Positions 27,075 to 35,978 of a DNA stretch of 64,000 nt are shown piece by piece. Position 1 is the first letter of the stretch. Each line of letters begins with the position of its first letter. The notes below the pieces were generated by a model. That model worked only from the letters and a program-made list of their open reading frames with translations. It was not told the origin of the DNA and ran no database searches. The stretch lies in NCBI RefSeq assembly GCF_003008535.1, contig NZ_CP027666.1:2345501-2409500 (forward strand). The letters run 5' to 3'. The position numbers and the translations under genes were made by a program. Source of the DNA: Ottowia oryzae (GTDB lineage: Bacteria; Pseudomonadota; Gammaproteobacteria; Burkholderiales; Burkholderiaceae_C).

Positions 27075-27974
27075 TCAGGGAGCGCTGGGGGCGGGCGCGC
27101 CAAGCGCCAGGAAGGATTGCGGGTCCAGCCGCTGGCCGCGCCACTGCACCTCATAGTGCAGGTGCGGGCCAGTGGAGCGCCCAGTGGAGCCCAGCAGGCC
27201 CACCGTGTCGCCGGGTTGCAGGGACTGGCCCAACTGCACGTCCACCCGCGACAGGTGCGCGTACACGGTGCTGTAGCCAAAGCCATGGCTCACGGTGACG
27301 GAATTGCCGTAGCCGCCCTGGCGCCCGGCCTGCGTGACCTTGCCGCGCGCAGTGGCATGAACGGCCTCGCCCGTGGTGCCTTTGAAATCCAGCCCGCCGT
27401 GCGATTCATTGCCGCGCCCGGTGAAGGGGTTGGGTCGGCCGCCGAACTGCGAGCTGAGCGCGCCGTCGTGCGGCAGCCCCAGCGGCACCGATTGCAAGGT
27501 TTGCAGCAGGTCGCCCGCATCGCGTGCAAAGCTACCGGTGAAAGGCACGGGCCGCGCGACGGACATCAGCGGGCCGCCGGCAGCGGGGTTGGGCTGGCCG
27601 GTGGCGGGTGCTGCCGACACGGGCTTGACGTTGACGCCGCGGGCGCCGAGGTAGGCCTGCAGCTCGCTGATCATCTGCTCGGATTTTTTCAGCGCGCTCA
27701 GCTTGGCATTGATCTCGGCCGAGGTGAAGTTGCGCAAATCGTCCACCTGCGCACGCAGGCCGGCGATTTCCTGGCGGCGGGCGTCCAGTTCGCTGCGGCT
27801 TTCGGCGCGTGCGACGACGTAATGGGTGCCCACGGTGGCCAGGCCAAGCGTCAGCAACACGGCGGCGCCGGACAGGCCGATCAGCGCGGGCTTGAGCCAA
27901 CGCAGCGCCCGGGCATCGACTTGCAGCGAGCGGGTTTCGGTGTCGGTGACGATCAGTACCGTGCAGCGGGTCAT
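27075..27974 (-). CDS. M23-family peptidoglycan endopeptidase, membrane anchored
   Basis: A 299-residue protein: a transmembrane helix near residues 28-52 (KPALIGLSGAAVLLTLGLAT), a periplasmic coiled coil (ELDARRQEIAGLRAQVDDLR), and a C-terminal LytM/M23 domain. Zinc ligands are in place (ESHGGLDFKG for H and D, GPHLHYEVQW for the second H pair). It would cut peptide cross-links in the wall, or act as a regulator if inactive, but the motif set looks complete. It is co-oriented with the bactofilin gene 20 bases downstream and probably works with it. Confidence 0.9.
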   Translation of the reverse strand: MTRCTVLIVTDTETRSLQVDARALRWLKPALIGLSGAAVLLTLGLATVGTHYVVARAESRSELDARRQEIAGLRAQVDDLRNFTSAEINAKLSALKKSEQMISELQAYLGARGVNVKPVSAAPATGQPNPAAGGPLMSVARPVPFTGSFARDAGDLLQTLQSVPLGLPHDGALSSQFGGRPNPFTGRGNESHGGLDFKGTTGEAVHATARGKVTQAGRQGGYGNSVTVSHGFGYSTVYAHLSRVDVQLGQSLQPGDTVGLLGSTGRSTGPHLHYEVQWRGQRLDPQSFLALGAPAPSAP

Positions 27975-28200
27975 CGGGATGCGGGGAGGGCGTGGCGCTC
28001 AGCCACGGGCTGCATCGGCCCGGCCGGCGCATGTTGCGCCGCCAGCGCACGTGCGCGAAGAAAGGCAAGAAGCGTCAAGCCTAACGGATTTGCCGCTATT
28101 TGTGTAGAGGCGTGACATTCTCTGCCTGAGGTAACGCCGGGCGCGTACACGCGGCGCTGCGCGGCTTTTGCGCGTGCCGACGGAGAGTTTCGCGAACCAT

Positions 28201-28230
28201 AAAAAAGCGGGCCCCGTCGCCGGGGCCCGC
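28201..28230 (-). terminator. Rho-independent terminator of rne
   Basis: Nine-bp stem GCGGGCCCC/GGGGCCCGC with a 6-base loop, flanked on the left by six A (T-run on the minus strand), 21 bases beyond the rne stop codon. Confidence 0.9.
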
Positions 28231-28251
28231 TGTGGTCACGCAGCGCGCGGA

Positions 28252-31215
28252 TTAATGCGGCGCGGCGTTGCCTTCTTGCTCGAACGCCAGGCGGACGTCG
28301 CGCAGATCCTTGCGCGTTTCCACCAGCACCAATGGGCCTTCGTCCAGCACCACCTGGGCGGGGCGCTCACGCGGAACGTGGATCGGGCGCGGTTCGGCGG
28401 CGATGGCAGCCCGGACGGCGGCGACTTTGTCGGCGTCCGAGTTCACCCACTGCAGACCGGCCACTTGGGCCACCTCGGCCAACTCAGCCGCGGGCAGGGT
28501 GAAGGGCTGAACCTTCGGCATGCCCTGCGGCACAGGCGCCGCAGCAGGCGCAGCCACGGGGGCAGGTGCAGGCGTGGGGCGCGACGGCGCCGCGGCGCGG
28601 GGCGCGGCCTCACGTGGGGCCACGGGTGCGCTGTGAGCGGCGGCGCTTTCCACATCCATTGCAGCCAGTGCAGCCGTCACAGGGGCGGCGGCAATGGGCG
28701 ACGCATGGGCGACGGGCGCCGACGCATCCTGCGCCTCGGCGGCGCGGGCAAAGTACGAGCGCGGCGCGGCTTGCGGCGCGGCCGCGTCCGAGGGCGCGCT
28801 GGCTTCTGCCACGTTCGCCGTCGATGCTGCGGGTGCTGCAGATGCTGCGTCAAAGCCTTCGGGCGCGCGTTCGCGGCGCTCACGGCCTCCACGTTCGCCG
28901 CGCTCGCGGGGGCGTCGCTCGCGGCGTTCTGCGTTGCCGGTGTCCAGCTCGCCTTGTGGGCGTTCCGCAGCGACATCGCTGCCGGACATGGCGGTCACGT
29001 CCTGAGCTGCGTCCTGCGGGCTGCGCTCGCGGCGGCCCTCGCCACGACCACGGCGTCCGTCGCCGCGTTCGCCGCGCTCACCACGGTCCGTGCGCGGGGC
29101 GCGGGGCGCGTTGGTGTCGGCCACGCTGTCGATTTCGCTCACGGCTTTGGGGCTGAAGTCTTCGCCTTGCACTGCCGGCTGGCCGTCGCGGCGCGGGCGG
29201 TCGGTGCGTTCGCCGCGCTCTGTGCGCTCGCCTTGGCGGCGGCCGCCGTCGCGCCCACCATTGGCATTGCGGCCCTCGGCGGAGGATTCACTGCGGCGGG
29301 CGCCGTCGGCGCCTTGGCCTCGGCCCTCACCACCACGGCCTTCGCCGCCTCGGCCACCACGGCCGCCACGGCCACCGCGTCGGTCACCGTTGCGTGCTTC
29401 GGTCTTCTCGGGCGATGCAGCTTGCGGTGCAGGTGCGGGCGTGGCCACCACTGGCGCTGGCGCGGTCGCGCCGCCGAAGAAGCTCTTGAGCCAGCCCATC
29501 AGCCCGGCGGGTGCTGGCGTTGGGGCGACGATCGGCGCGGGCGCCGGACGGGGTGCCACCTGGGCGGGCGCCACGGCGGCAGGCTCGGGCTTGGCCACGG
29601 GTTGCGGGGCGGGGCTGTCGCGCAGCACGCCCTTGATCACCGGCTGCTGGCGGTTGGTCGGCTCCTGGCTGCGGCGGGTGACAGTGGTCGGGTCCTCGAA
29701 TTCCTCGGCCAGCTTGTAGCTGTTGTCGAGGTCGTCCAGGCGCGGGTCGTCGTGCTTCAGGCGTTCGAGCTTGTAGTGCGGCGTTTCCAGCGTTTTGTTG
29801 GGCACCAGTGTGACGTTGACGCGCTGCTTGAGCTCGATCTTGGCGATCTCGGGGCGCTTTTCATTCAGCAGGAAGCTGGCCACTTCCACCGGCACCTGCA
29901 CGTTGACGGCGGCGGTGTTGTCCTTCATGCATTCTTCTTGAATGATGCGCAGGATCTGCAGCGCCGACGATTCGGTGTCGCGCACGTGGCCGGAGCCACC
30001 GCAACGCGGGCAGGGGATCGAGGCGCCTTCCGACAGCGCCGGCTTCAGGCGCTGGCGGCTCATCTCCAGCAGGCCGAACTTGCTGATCGAGCCAAATTGC
30101 ACGCGCGCACGGTCTTGGCGCAACGCGTCGCGCAGGCGGTTTTCCACCTCGCGGCGGTTCTTCGCCTCTTCCATGTCGATGAAGTCGATCACGATCAGGC
30201 CGCCCAAGTCGCGCAGGCGCATCTGGCGGGCCACCTCGTCGGCGGCTTCCAGGTTGGTGCGGGTGGCGGTTTCTTCGATGTCGCCGCCCTTGATGGCGCG
30301 GGCCGAGTTCACGTCCACCGCGACCAGCGCTTCGGCGTGGTCGATCACGATGGCGCCGCCCGAAGGCAGCGTCACGGTGCGGCTGTAGGCCGATTCAATC
30401 TGGTGCTCGATCTGGAAGCGGCTGAACAGCGGCGCGTTGTCACGGTAGCGCTTCACGCGGTGCGCCTGTTCGGGCATCACGTGGCTCATGAACTGCTGCG
30501 CCTGGTCGTACACGTCGTCCGTGTCGATCAGGATGTCGCCGATGTCCGAATTGAAATAGTCGCGGATGGCGCGGATTACCAGGTTGCTTTCCTGGTAGAT
30601 CAGGAAGGCGCCCTTGGCGCCCTTGGCGGCGCCGTCGATGGCTTCCCACAGCTTGAGCAGGTAGTTCAGATCCCACTGCAGCTCGGGCGCGGTGCGGCCA
30701 ATGCCTGCCGTGCGGGCGATGATGCTCATCCCTTTCGGGTATTCGAGCTGGTCCATCGCCTCTTTCAACTCGGCGCGGTCCTCGCCCTCGATACGGCGGC
30801 TGACGCCACCGCCGCGCGGGTTGTTGGGCATCAGCACGACGTAACGGCCAGCCAGGCTGACGAAGGTGGTCAGCGCCGCGCCCTTGTTGCCGCGTTCTTC
30901 CTTTTCGACCTGGACGAGCAGTTCCTGCCCCTCGCGGATCACGTCGTTGATGCGCGCCTGGCTGACCGAAACCCCTTCGGCGAAATACTGGCGCGAAATC
31001 TCCTTGAACGGCAGGAAGCCGTGGCGCTCTTCGCCGTAATCCACGAAACAGGCTTCCAGCGACGGCTCGACGCGCGTCACCACCGCCTTGTAGATATTGC
31101 CCTTGCGCTGCTCGCGCCCTTCAATCTCGATCTCGTAATCGAGCAGTTTCTGTCCATCGACGATCGCCAGGCGGCGCTCTTCGGCCTGCGTGGCGTTGAT
31201 CAGCATCCGTTTCAT
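28252..31215 (-). CDS. rne: Ribonuclease E
   Basis: Essential endoribonuclease that organises the RNA degradosome at the inner membrane. The 987-residue protein starts MKRMLINATQAEERRLAIVD and has an S1 domain (YKAVVTRVEPSLEACFVDYG), a 5'-sensor/RNase H-like part, a DNase I-like catalytic core (VDVNSARAIKGGD, then GLIVIDFIDM) and the Zn-link CPRCGGSGH. From about residue 510 the tail is disordered: Pro/Ala stretches, a GGRGGRGG-type arginine-rich RNA-binding region, and a conserved-looking C-terminus (EGPLVLVETRKDL). The ATG at 31215 was chosen over 31245 because it gives the canonical N-terminus. It is divergent from rluC, as in E. coli. Confidence 0.96.
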   Translation of the reverse strand: MKRMLINATQAEERRLAIVDGQKLLDYEIEIEGREQRKGNIYKAVVTRVEPSLEACFVDYGEERHGFLPFKEISRQYFAEGVSVSQARINDVIREGQELLVQVEKEERGNKGAALTTFVSLAGRYVVLMPNNPRGGGVSRRIEGEDRAELKEAMDQLEYPKGMSIIARTAGIGRTAPELQWDLNYLLKLWEAIDGAAKGAKGAFLIYQESNLVIRAIRDYFNSDIGDILIDTDDVYDQAQQFMSHVMPEQAHRVKRYRDNAPLFSRFQIEHQIESAYSRTVTLPSGGAIVIDHAEALVAVDVNSARAIKGGDIEETATRTNLEAADEVARQMRLRDLGGLIVIDFIDMEEAKNRREVENRLRDALRQDRARVQFGSISKFGLLEMSRQRLKPALSEGASIPCPRCGGSGHVRDTESSALQILRIIQEECMKDNTAAVNVQVPVEVASFLLNEKRPEIAKIELKQRVNVTLVPNKTLETPHYKLERLKHDDPRLDDLDNSYKLAEEFEDPTTVTRRSQEPTNRQQPVIKGVLRDSPAPQPVAKPEPAAVAPAQVAPRPAPAPIVAPTPAPAGLMGWLKSFFGGATAPAPVVATPAPAPQAASPEKTEARNGDRRGGRGGRGGRGGEGRGGEGRGQGADGARRSESSAEGRNANGGRDGGRRQGERTERGERTDRPRRDGQPAVQGEDFSPKAVSEIDSVADTNAPRAPRTDRGERGERGDGRRGRGEGRRERSPQDAAQDVTAMSGSDVAAERPQGELDTGNAERRERRPRERGERGGRERRERAPEGFDAASAAPAASTANVAEASAPSDAAAPQAAPRSYFARAAEAQDASAPVAHASPIAAAPVTAALAAMDVESAAAHSAPVAPREAAPRAAAPSRPTPAPAPVAAPAAAPVPQGMPKVQPFTLPAAELAEVAQVAGLQWVNSDADKVAAVRAAIAAEPRPIHVPRERPAQVVLDEGPLVLVETRKDLRDVRLAFEQEGNAAPH

Positions 31216-31842
31216 GATGCGTTTCCTTTTTGCAATCTCTTTCACAGCCCCGACGAACGGGGCCCGAGATGCCGGGGACGGCGCGACGATACCGAAGGAA
31301 ACTGCCGGGGCGCGAGACGGTTGGATTTCAGTGCGCAGGGCAGGGAAATCCGGGCCGCTGAAACTGGGGGCTTCAGCGGCCTGTATCAGGCGGGGGCGCG
31401 TGGAAGGCGGCGAGGGTGGCCGGTGGCGGAAGCAGTGAAAACGCTATGAAATGCGTAGCTGCTTGCGCTGGTTGGGCGCGGGCTGCAACCGAAAATGCGT
31501 CGAAATACGCGGGCCGCAGCCAGCGTACGAGCATTGTCAGAATGGCCATCAGCACCGGGGTTCTCGCTTCGATCCGATCGACAGGCCTGCCACGCGCTGT
31601 GCGGGCTCACCTGCCGATTTTGGGTATTCCGTTAATCAGGGTTTCATCGCGTCGACCCGACTTGCGCTTTTCGTGCGTGGCTGCCCGGGCCCAAAAAAGG
31701 GGCGCGGTGGGCAGAGCGCTTTCTTGTGCAAGCCCGGCATCGACCAGTACTGACATCAGGCTTTGTGTGGGCTGGAATTACACTTGCTCTCTTGGGCAAG
31801 CAAACTTCCATTTCAAATTCAACCACTTACGGCCGGTTGCCA
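31216..31842. other. Long rne-rluC divergent intergenic region
   Basis: About 630 bases between the start codons of rne and rluC. It holds a dispersed repeat at 31437-31500 and an AT-richer part near 31790-31860 that probably carries the rluC promoter. In E. coli the equivalent region contains the long structured rne leader through which RNase E autoregulates; the same is plausible here but no homologous structure can be asserted. Short open frames (e.g. 31416-31892) show no coding character. Confidence 0.55.
31437..31500 (+). repeat. Dispersed repeat, intergenic copy upstream of rne
   Basis: Plus orientation: GCTATGAAATGCGTAGCTGC, then TTGCGCTGGTTGGGCGCGGG and an AACCGAAAATGCG tail. Lies within the likely rne leader or promoter region. 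Confidence 0.65.
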
Positions 31843-32835
31843 GTGAATCGCATTATAGGTGCCAATCAGGCCACGTCCGACGCCCGGGCTAAACCCGAGG
31901 TCCGTTGGCTGACAGTGGACGACGAATCCGCGGGCCAGCGCCTGGACAACTTCCTGTTGCGCCACCTCAAGGGCGTGCCCAAGACGCACGTCTACCGCAT
32001 CATCCGCAGCGGCGAGGTGCGGGTGAACAAGGCCCGCGCCAGCGCCGACACGCGCGTGGCGACAGGCGACGAAATCCGTGTGCCGCCCGTGCGCGTGGCC
32101 GAGCCCAAACCGCTGGACGGCGCCCAGGCCGCGCCAGCGCGCGAGTTTCCGGTGCTGCTGGAAGACGAAGCCGTCCTGGCCATCGACAAGCCTGCCGGTG
32201 TGGCGGTGCACGGCGGCTCGGGCGTCAGCTTTGGCGTGATCGAGCAGCTGCGCCGCGCCAGGCCACTGGCGCGCACGCTGGAGCTGGTGCACCGCCTTGA
32301 CCGCGAAACCAGCGGCATCCTGCTGGTGGCCAAGAAGCGCAGCGCGCTGAAACACCTGCAAGACCAGTTCCGCGACCGCGAAACCGGCAAGACCTACCTG
32401 GCGCTGGTGCTGGGCGACTGGCCGGACAAACTCAAGGTGATCGACGCACCGCTGCACAAATACCTGGTGCCCGGCGGCGCAGGCGAGGGCGAGCGCCGCG
32501 TAAAAGTGGTGCCCAAGGACGACCCGGACGGCATGCGCGCCATCACCCTGGTCAAGGTGCGTGAGCGGCTGCCGGGCTTCACCCTGCTGGAAGTCACCAT
32601 CAAGACCGGGCGCACACATCAGATCCGCGTGCACCTGGCCAGCCAGGGCCACCCGATCGCGGGCGACGAGAAATACGGCGATTTCGAGCGCAACAAGGCC
32701 TTGCACAAACAGGGCCTAAAACGCATGTTCCTGCACGCGTGGCGGTTACAGTTCAACCACCCTGTGACCAACCAGCGGGTGGAACTGCTGGCGCCGCTGC
32801 CGCCTGACCTGCAAGCCTTCACCGCAGCCCCATGA
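31843..32835 (+). CDS. rluC: Ribosomal large subunit pseudouridine synthase C
   Basis: Modifies uridines of 23S rRNA to pseudouridine. An N-terminal S4 RNA-binding domain (QRLDNFLLRHLKGVPKTHVY, then VRVNKARA) precedes the RsuA/RluC catalytic domain with the aspartate motif HRLDRETSGILLVAKK and the C-terminal GRTHQIRVHLASQGHPI. A GTG at 31843 gives VNRIIGANQATSDA, 330 residues, close to the family length. The frame is open further left but the extra residues look random. The next gene overlaps its stop codon (ATGA). Confidence 0.92.
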   Translation: MNRIIGANQATSDARAKPEVRWLTVDDESAGQRLDNFLLRHLKGVPKTHVYRIIRSGEVRVNKARASADTRVATGDEIRVPPVRVAEPKPLDGAQAAPAREFPVLLEDEAVLAIDKPAGVAVHGGSGVSFGVIEQLRRARPLARTLELVHRLDRETSGILLVAKKRSALKHLQDQFRDRETGKTYLALVLGDWPDKLKVIDAPLHKYLVPGGAGEGERRVKVVPKDDPDGMRAITLVKVRERLPGFTLLEVTIKTGRTHQIRVHLASQGHPIAGDEKYGDFERNKALHKQGLKRMFLHAWRLQFNHPVTNQRVELLAPLPPDLQAFTAAP

Positions 32836-33494
32836 ACCGCCCACGCGAATTCGACCTGATCTGCTTCGACTGGGACGGCACCCTGTTCGACTCCACCGGC
32901 ATCATCACCCGCTGCATCCAGCAGGCGGTGGTGGACGTCGGCGGCGCGCGGCCCACCGACGAAGCGGCTTCCTACGTGATCGGCATGGCGCTGATGCCCG
33001 CACTGGCCCACGCCGCCCCCGACGTGCCCAAGGACAAATACCCGCTGCTGGGCGAGCGCTACCGCCACCATTACCTGGCGCACCAGAACGACATCAGCCT
33101 GTTTGACGGCGTGCTGCCCATGCTGGCCGAGCTGAAGGCGCGCCACCACTGGCTGGCCGTGGCCACCGGCAAAAGCCGCGTGGGGCTGGACAACGTGCTG
33201 GCCACGCGCGATTTGAAGGGCATCTTTGACGCATCGCGCACCGCGGATGAAACCGCCGGCAAGCCCGATCCGCGCATGCTCAATGAGCTGATGCGCCAGT
33301 TCGGCACCGAACCCGAGCGCACCCTGATGGTGGGCGACACCACGCACGACCTGCAAATGGCGCGCAACGCCGGTTGCGCCAGCCTGGGCGTGAGCTACGG
33401 CGCGCACCCGCCCAGCGAATTTGAGGCGCTGGGCCCGCGCGCCATCCTGCATTCCGCGCTAGCGCTGCGCCAATGGCTGAACGTGCACGCATGA
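32832..33494 (+). CDS. HAD-superfamily hydrolase (phosphoglycolate phosphatase-like)
   Basis: Cytosolic phosphatase of 220 residues. HAD motifs are complete: DWDGTLFDST with the nucleophile Asp, VATGKSRVGLD, the Lys in AGKPDPRML, and VGDTTHDLQMA. The helical cap resembles phosphoglycolate phosphatases, but the physiological substrate cannot be told from sequence. The start codon overlaps the rluC stop, and its own stop overlaps the start of the Rieske gene, so rluC, this gene and the Rieske gene are translationally coupled. Confidence 0.9.
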   Translation: MNRPREFDLICFDWDGTLFDSTGIITRCIQQAVVDVGGARPTDEAASYVIGMALMPALAHAAPDVPKDKYPLLGERYRHHYLAHQNDISLFDGVLPMLAELKARHHWLAVATGKSRVGLDNVLATRDLKGIFDASRTADETAGKPDPRMLNELMRQFGTEPERTLMVGDTTHDLQMARNAGCASLGVSYGAHPPSEFEALGPRAILHSALALRQWLNVHA

Positions 33495-33940
33495 GCCTGC
33501 CGCCCGCGCCGCCCCTTGAAAGCGAAAGCGCGCCCGTTGACGGGCCGCCCGAAGCCTTAGGTAAGCCCGACGCAGGCGCTGAAAGCCTGCCGCTGTGCGC
33601 GTCGGCCGACTTGGTTGAAGGCGGCCTGGCCGTCGCCTTCGACGTGGTTTACGCCGGCCAAACCTGCCGCGCCTTCGCCATTCGGTTTGAAGGGCAGCTC
33701 CACGCCTACCTGAACCGCTGCACCCACGTGGCGATGGAGATGGACTACCAGGAAGGCCGCTTTTTTGACGACACCGGCCGTTGGCTGCTGTGCGCCTCGC
33801 ACGGCGCCGCCTACGCGCCAGGCACCGGCGAATGCGCTGGCGGGCCGTGCCGTGGCGGGCTGATCAAGGTGGATCTGAGCGAAGACGAAGGCGTGGTGCA
33901 CTGGCACACCAGCTACTTGCTCAAACCATTGGTTTTCTGA
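33491..33940 (+). CDS. Rieske 2Fe-2S domain protein
   Basis: A 149-residue protein carrying one Rieske domain. The iron-sulfur ligands are C and H in NRCTHVAMEMD and C and H in LLCASHGAAYAPGTGEC, with a further Cys pair in ECAGGPCRGG. No transmembrane helix or oxygenase catalytic domain is present, so it is a small ferredoxin-like protein of unknown partner. The first 35 residues are Pro/Glu/Ala-rich and unrecognised. It overlaps the HAD gene by 4 bases (ATGA) and lies 79 bases before an SppA-like peptidase gene; this gene neighbourhood suggests co-expression rather than a shared pathway. Confidence 0.88.
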   Translation: MSLPPAPPLESESAPVDGPPEALGKPDAGAESLPLCASADLVEGGLAVAFDVVYAGQTCRAFAIRFEGQLHAYLNRCTHVAMEMDYQEGRFFDDTGRWLLCASHGAAYAPGTGECAGGPCRGGLIKVDLSEDEGVVHWHTSYLLKPLVF

Positions 33941-34019
33941 CGCTGCGGCGCACCTGCCGCAGCCCGCCTATTCATGACAATACCGGGCCCTGGCGCCCGT
34001 GCCAACTGCGAAAGACGCT

Positions 34020-34976
34020 ATGGAAAATGAAGTAACCCTGGACGCCAAGACCCTGCACTGGGAGCGCGAAGCGATCGAAAAACTGCTGATGGCCGACCTG
34101 CGCGAGCGCCGCGCCGCCCGCCGCTGGCGCATCTTTCGCAGCCTGGTGTGGATGCTGCTCTTCGGCGCGCTGATCTGGCTGCTGGTGGCCGACATGCTGC
34201 CCACCAGCAAAACCACGGTGCCGCACACGGCCATGGTCACCATCAAGGGCGAAATCGCCGACACGGGCGAGGCCAGCGCCGAATACGTGCTGCCCGCCCT
34301 GCGCAGCGCGCTGGAAGACGACGGCGCCCAGGCGCTGGTGCTTTTGATCAACTCGCCCGGCGGCAGCCCGGTGCAGGCGGGCCTGATCAACGACGAAATC
34401 CGCCGCCTGCGCGCGCTGCACAAGAAGCCGATCTACGCTGTGGTGGAAGAAACCTGCGCCTCGGCCGCGTACTACATCGCCTCGGCCGCCGACAAGATCT
34501 ATGTGAACAAGGCCAGCATCGTCGGCAGCATTGGCGTGCTGATGGACGGCTTCGGCTTTACCGGCACCATGGAAAAGCTGGGCGTGGAGCGCCGCCTGCT
34601 GACGGCCGGCGCCAACAAGGGCTTTCTGGACCCGTTCAGCCCCCAGTCTGAAACGCAAAAGCAGTACGCCCAGGTCATGCTGGACCAGATTCACCAGCAG
34701 TTCATTGCGGTGGTCAAGCAAGGCCGGGGCGACCGCCTGAAGCCCAACCCCGAGATGTTCAGCGGCCTGTTCTGGACCGGCGAGCAAGCCGTGCAGATGG
34801 GCCTGGCCGACGGCCTGGGCAGCCTGGATTCGGTGGCCCGAGACGTCGTCAAGGCCGAAAAGCTGGTGGACTACACCAACAAGGAAAACATCGCCGAACG
34901 CTTTGCCAAGCGCTTTGGCGCGGCCATCGGCGGTGGTGCGGTGAACGCACTGCGCACGCTGCCGCCGGTGCGCTGA
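34020..34976 (+). CDS. sppA: S49-family signal peptide peptidase (SppA type, short form)
   Basis: Membrane-anchored serine protease of 318 residues thought to degrade cleaved signal peptides. One N-terminal helix (SLVWMLLFGALIWLLVADML) precedes the ClpP-like fold with LLINSPGGSPVQAGLINDEI, the serine region EETCASAAYYIASAADKIYV (the usual ASGGYY reads ASAAYY) and the Lys-proximal VNKASIVGSIGVLMDG. A GTG at 33999 in the same frame is an alternative start, but the ATG at 34020 gives the more usual N-terminus. It follows the rluC-HAD-Rieske series. Confidence 0.9.
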   Translation: MENEVTLDAKTLHWEREAIEKLLMADLRERRAARRWRIFRSLVWMLLFGALIWLLVADMLPTSKTTVPHTAMVTIKGEIADTGEASAEYVLPALRSALEDDGAQALVLLINSPGGSPVQAGLINDEIRRLRALHKKPIYAVVEETCASAAYYIASAADKIYVNKASIVGSIGVLMDGFGFTGTMEKLGVERRLLTAGANKGFLDPFSPQSETQKQYAQVMLDQIHQQFIAVVKQGRGDRLKPNPEMFSGLFWTGEQAVQMGLADGLGSLDSVARDVVKAEKLVDYTNKENIAERFAKRFGAAIGGGAVNALRTLPPVR

Positions 34977-35065
34977 GGCTTTGGGTGCTGGCGCGGTTTG
35001 ATCCACCGGCAGGGCGCATCGGTGCGCGTGTGCGCTCATCCGCGCGGCGCGCGTTGACGCACAGG

Positions 35066-35130
35066 TTGCTATTTAAATGCTAGCTGCCAGCGCTGTCGCA
35101 GTGGGCGCCAGAGCACGTTTTTTATATGAA
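35066..35130 (+). repeat. Dispersed repeat, intergenic copy
   Basis: Plus orientation: TTGCTATTTAAATGCTAGCT, then GCCAGCGCTGTCGC, and GGGCGCCAGAGCACGTTTTT. Lies between the sppA-like gene and the flavodoxin-like gene. Confidence 0.75.
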
Positions 35131-35164
35131 GCCCTGAAAGCGTGATGCCTGCGCGGCCCGCATC

Positions 35165-35656
35165 ATGAAGCACCTGCTTATCGTCTACCACTCCATGACT
35201 GGCGGCACGCGCCGGATGGCCGAGGCCGCCGCACAGGCCGCGCGTGGGCAGGAGGGCGTGGCCGTGCATCTCAAGACCGCCCAGGATGCCCGGCCAGAAG
35301 ACCTGCTGGCGGCCGATGGCTACGTCTTCGCCTGTCCCGAAAACCTGGCGGCCATCGCCGGGCTGATGAAGGACTTTTTCGACCGCTGCTACTACCCCGT
35401 GCTGGACCGCATCCAGGGCCGCCCGTACGCCGTGATGGTGTGCGCGGGCAGCGACGGCAGCAACGCCGCGCGGCAGATGGAGCGCATCGCCACCGGTTGG
35501 CGGCTGAAAGCGGTGGCGCCGGCCTTGACCGTGTGCACGCACGCCCAAACACCAGAGCAGATCCTGGCGCCGAAAACGCTGGGCGCGAAAGACCTGACGC
35601 GGTGCTCCGAACTGGGCGAAGGTCTCGCCGCAGGGTTGTCGGCGGGCATTTTCTAG
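35165..35656 (+). CDS. Flavodoxin / NAD(P)H-dependent reductase-like protein
   Basis: A 163-residue cytosolic protein with a flavodoxin fold. The N-terminal phosphate-binding loop is LLIVYHSMTGGTRRMAEAAA, followed by GYVFACPENLAAIAGLMKDF and YAVMVCAGSDGSNAARQMER, which match the FMN-binding loops of the family. It may be an FMN-dependent reductase or electron carrier; no specific substrate can be inferred. It stands alone between a repeat copy and a converging small membrane protein gene. Confidence 0.8.
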   Translation: MKHLLIVYHSMTGGTRRMAEAAAQAARGQEGVAVHLKTAQDARPEDLLAADGYVFACPENLAAIAGLMKDFFDRCYYPVLDRIQGRPYAVMVCAGSDGSNAARQMERIATGWRLKAVAPALTVCTHAQTPEQILAPKTLGAKDLTRCSELGEGLAAGLSAGIF

Positions 35657-35681
35657 CGCGCCGCCCCCGCGGCGCACGTAT

Positions 35682-35906
35682 TCACGGCTTTTCAGGCAGA
35701 TGAGCGGATGTGCGCTGTGAAAGGGCTGAGGCTTCTGCGCCGGTGGTGAGATGCTCGATAGCGCCTGTGACTTCGTCGGGCGTCACTGGGGGCTTGGCCG
35801 GTGCGAACGCCAGCACCGCGAAGGCCAGTGCTACGGCCACCACGGTCAGCACCGTCAACGGTTTGTGGCGCGTGGCGCCTGGTGGGGTGGGGGCGGGGCG
35901 GTTCAT
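35682..35906 (-). CDS. Small single-pass membrane protein, unknown function
   Basis: A 74-residue protein with one transmembrane helix (LTVLTVVAVALAFAVLAFAP) preceded by a short basic cytoplasmic tail and followed by a hydrophilic C-terminus. The case for a real gene is a good ribosome-binding site (GGAGGA, 8 bases before the ATG at 35906) and the well-formed helix. I do not recognise a family. It lies downstream of the Lrp-type regulator on the same strand, 72 bases away. Confidence 0.55.
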   Translation of the reverse strand: MNRPAPTPPGATRHKPLTVLTVVAVALAFAVLAFAPAKPPVTPDEVTGAIEHLTTGAEASALSQRTSAHLPEKP

Positions 35907-35978
35907 GGCGGCGATCCTCCGGGCTGCAAAGACGGGGTGGATGCCACGCATGATGCGGCCGACGTGGCCGCTGGTCTG

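Noticed and set aside
28168..31449. A 1093-residue plus-strand open frame
   Set aside because: Antisense shadow of rne, with low-complexity composition and no recognisable motif.
31416..31892. Small open frames in the rne-rluC gap
   Set aside because: No ribosome-binding site, family resemblance or coding character; they overlap the repeat copy and the rluC start region.
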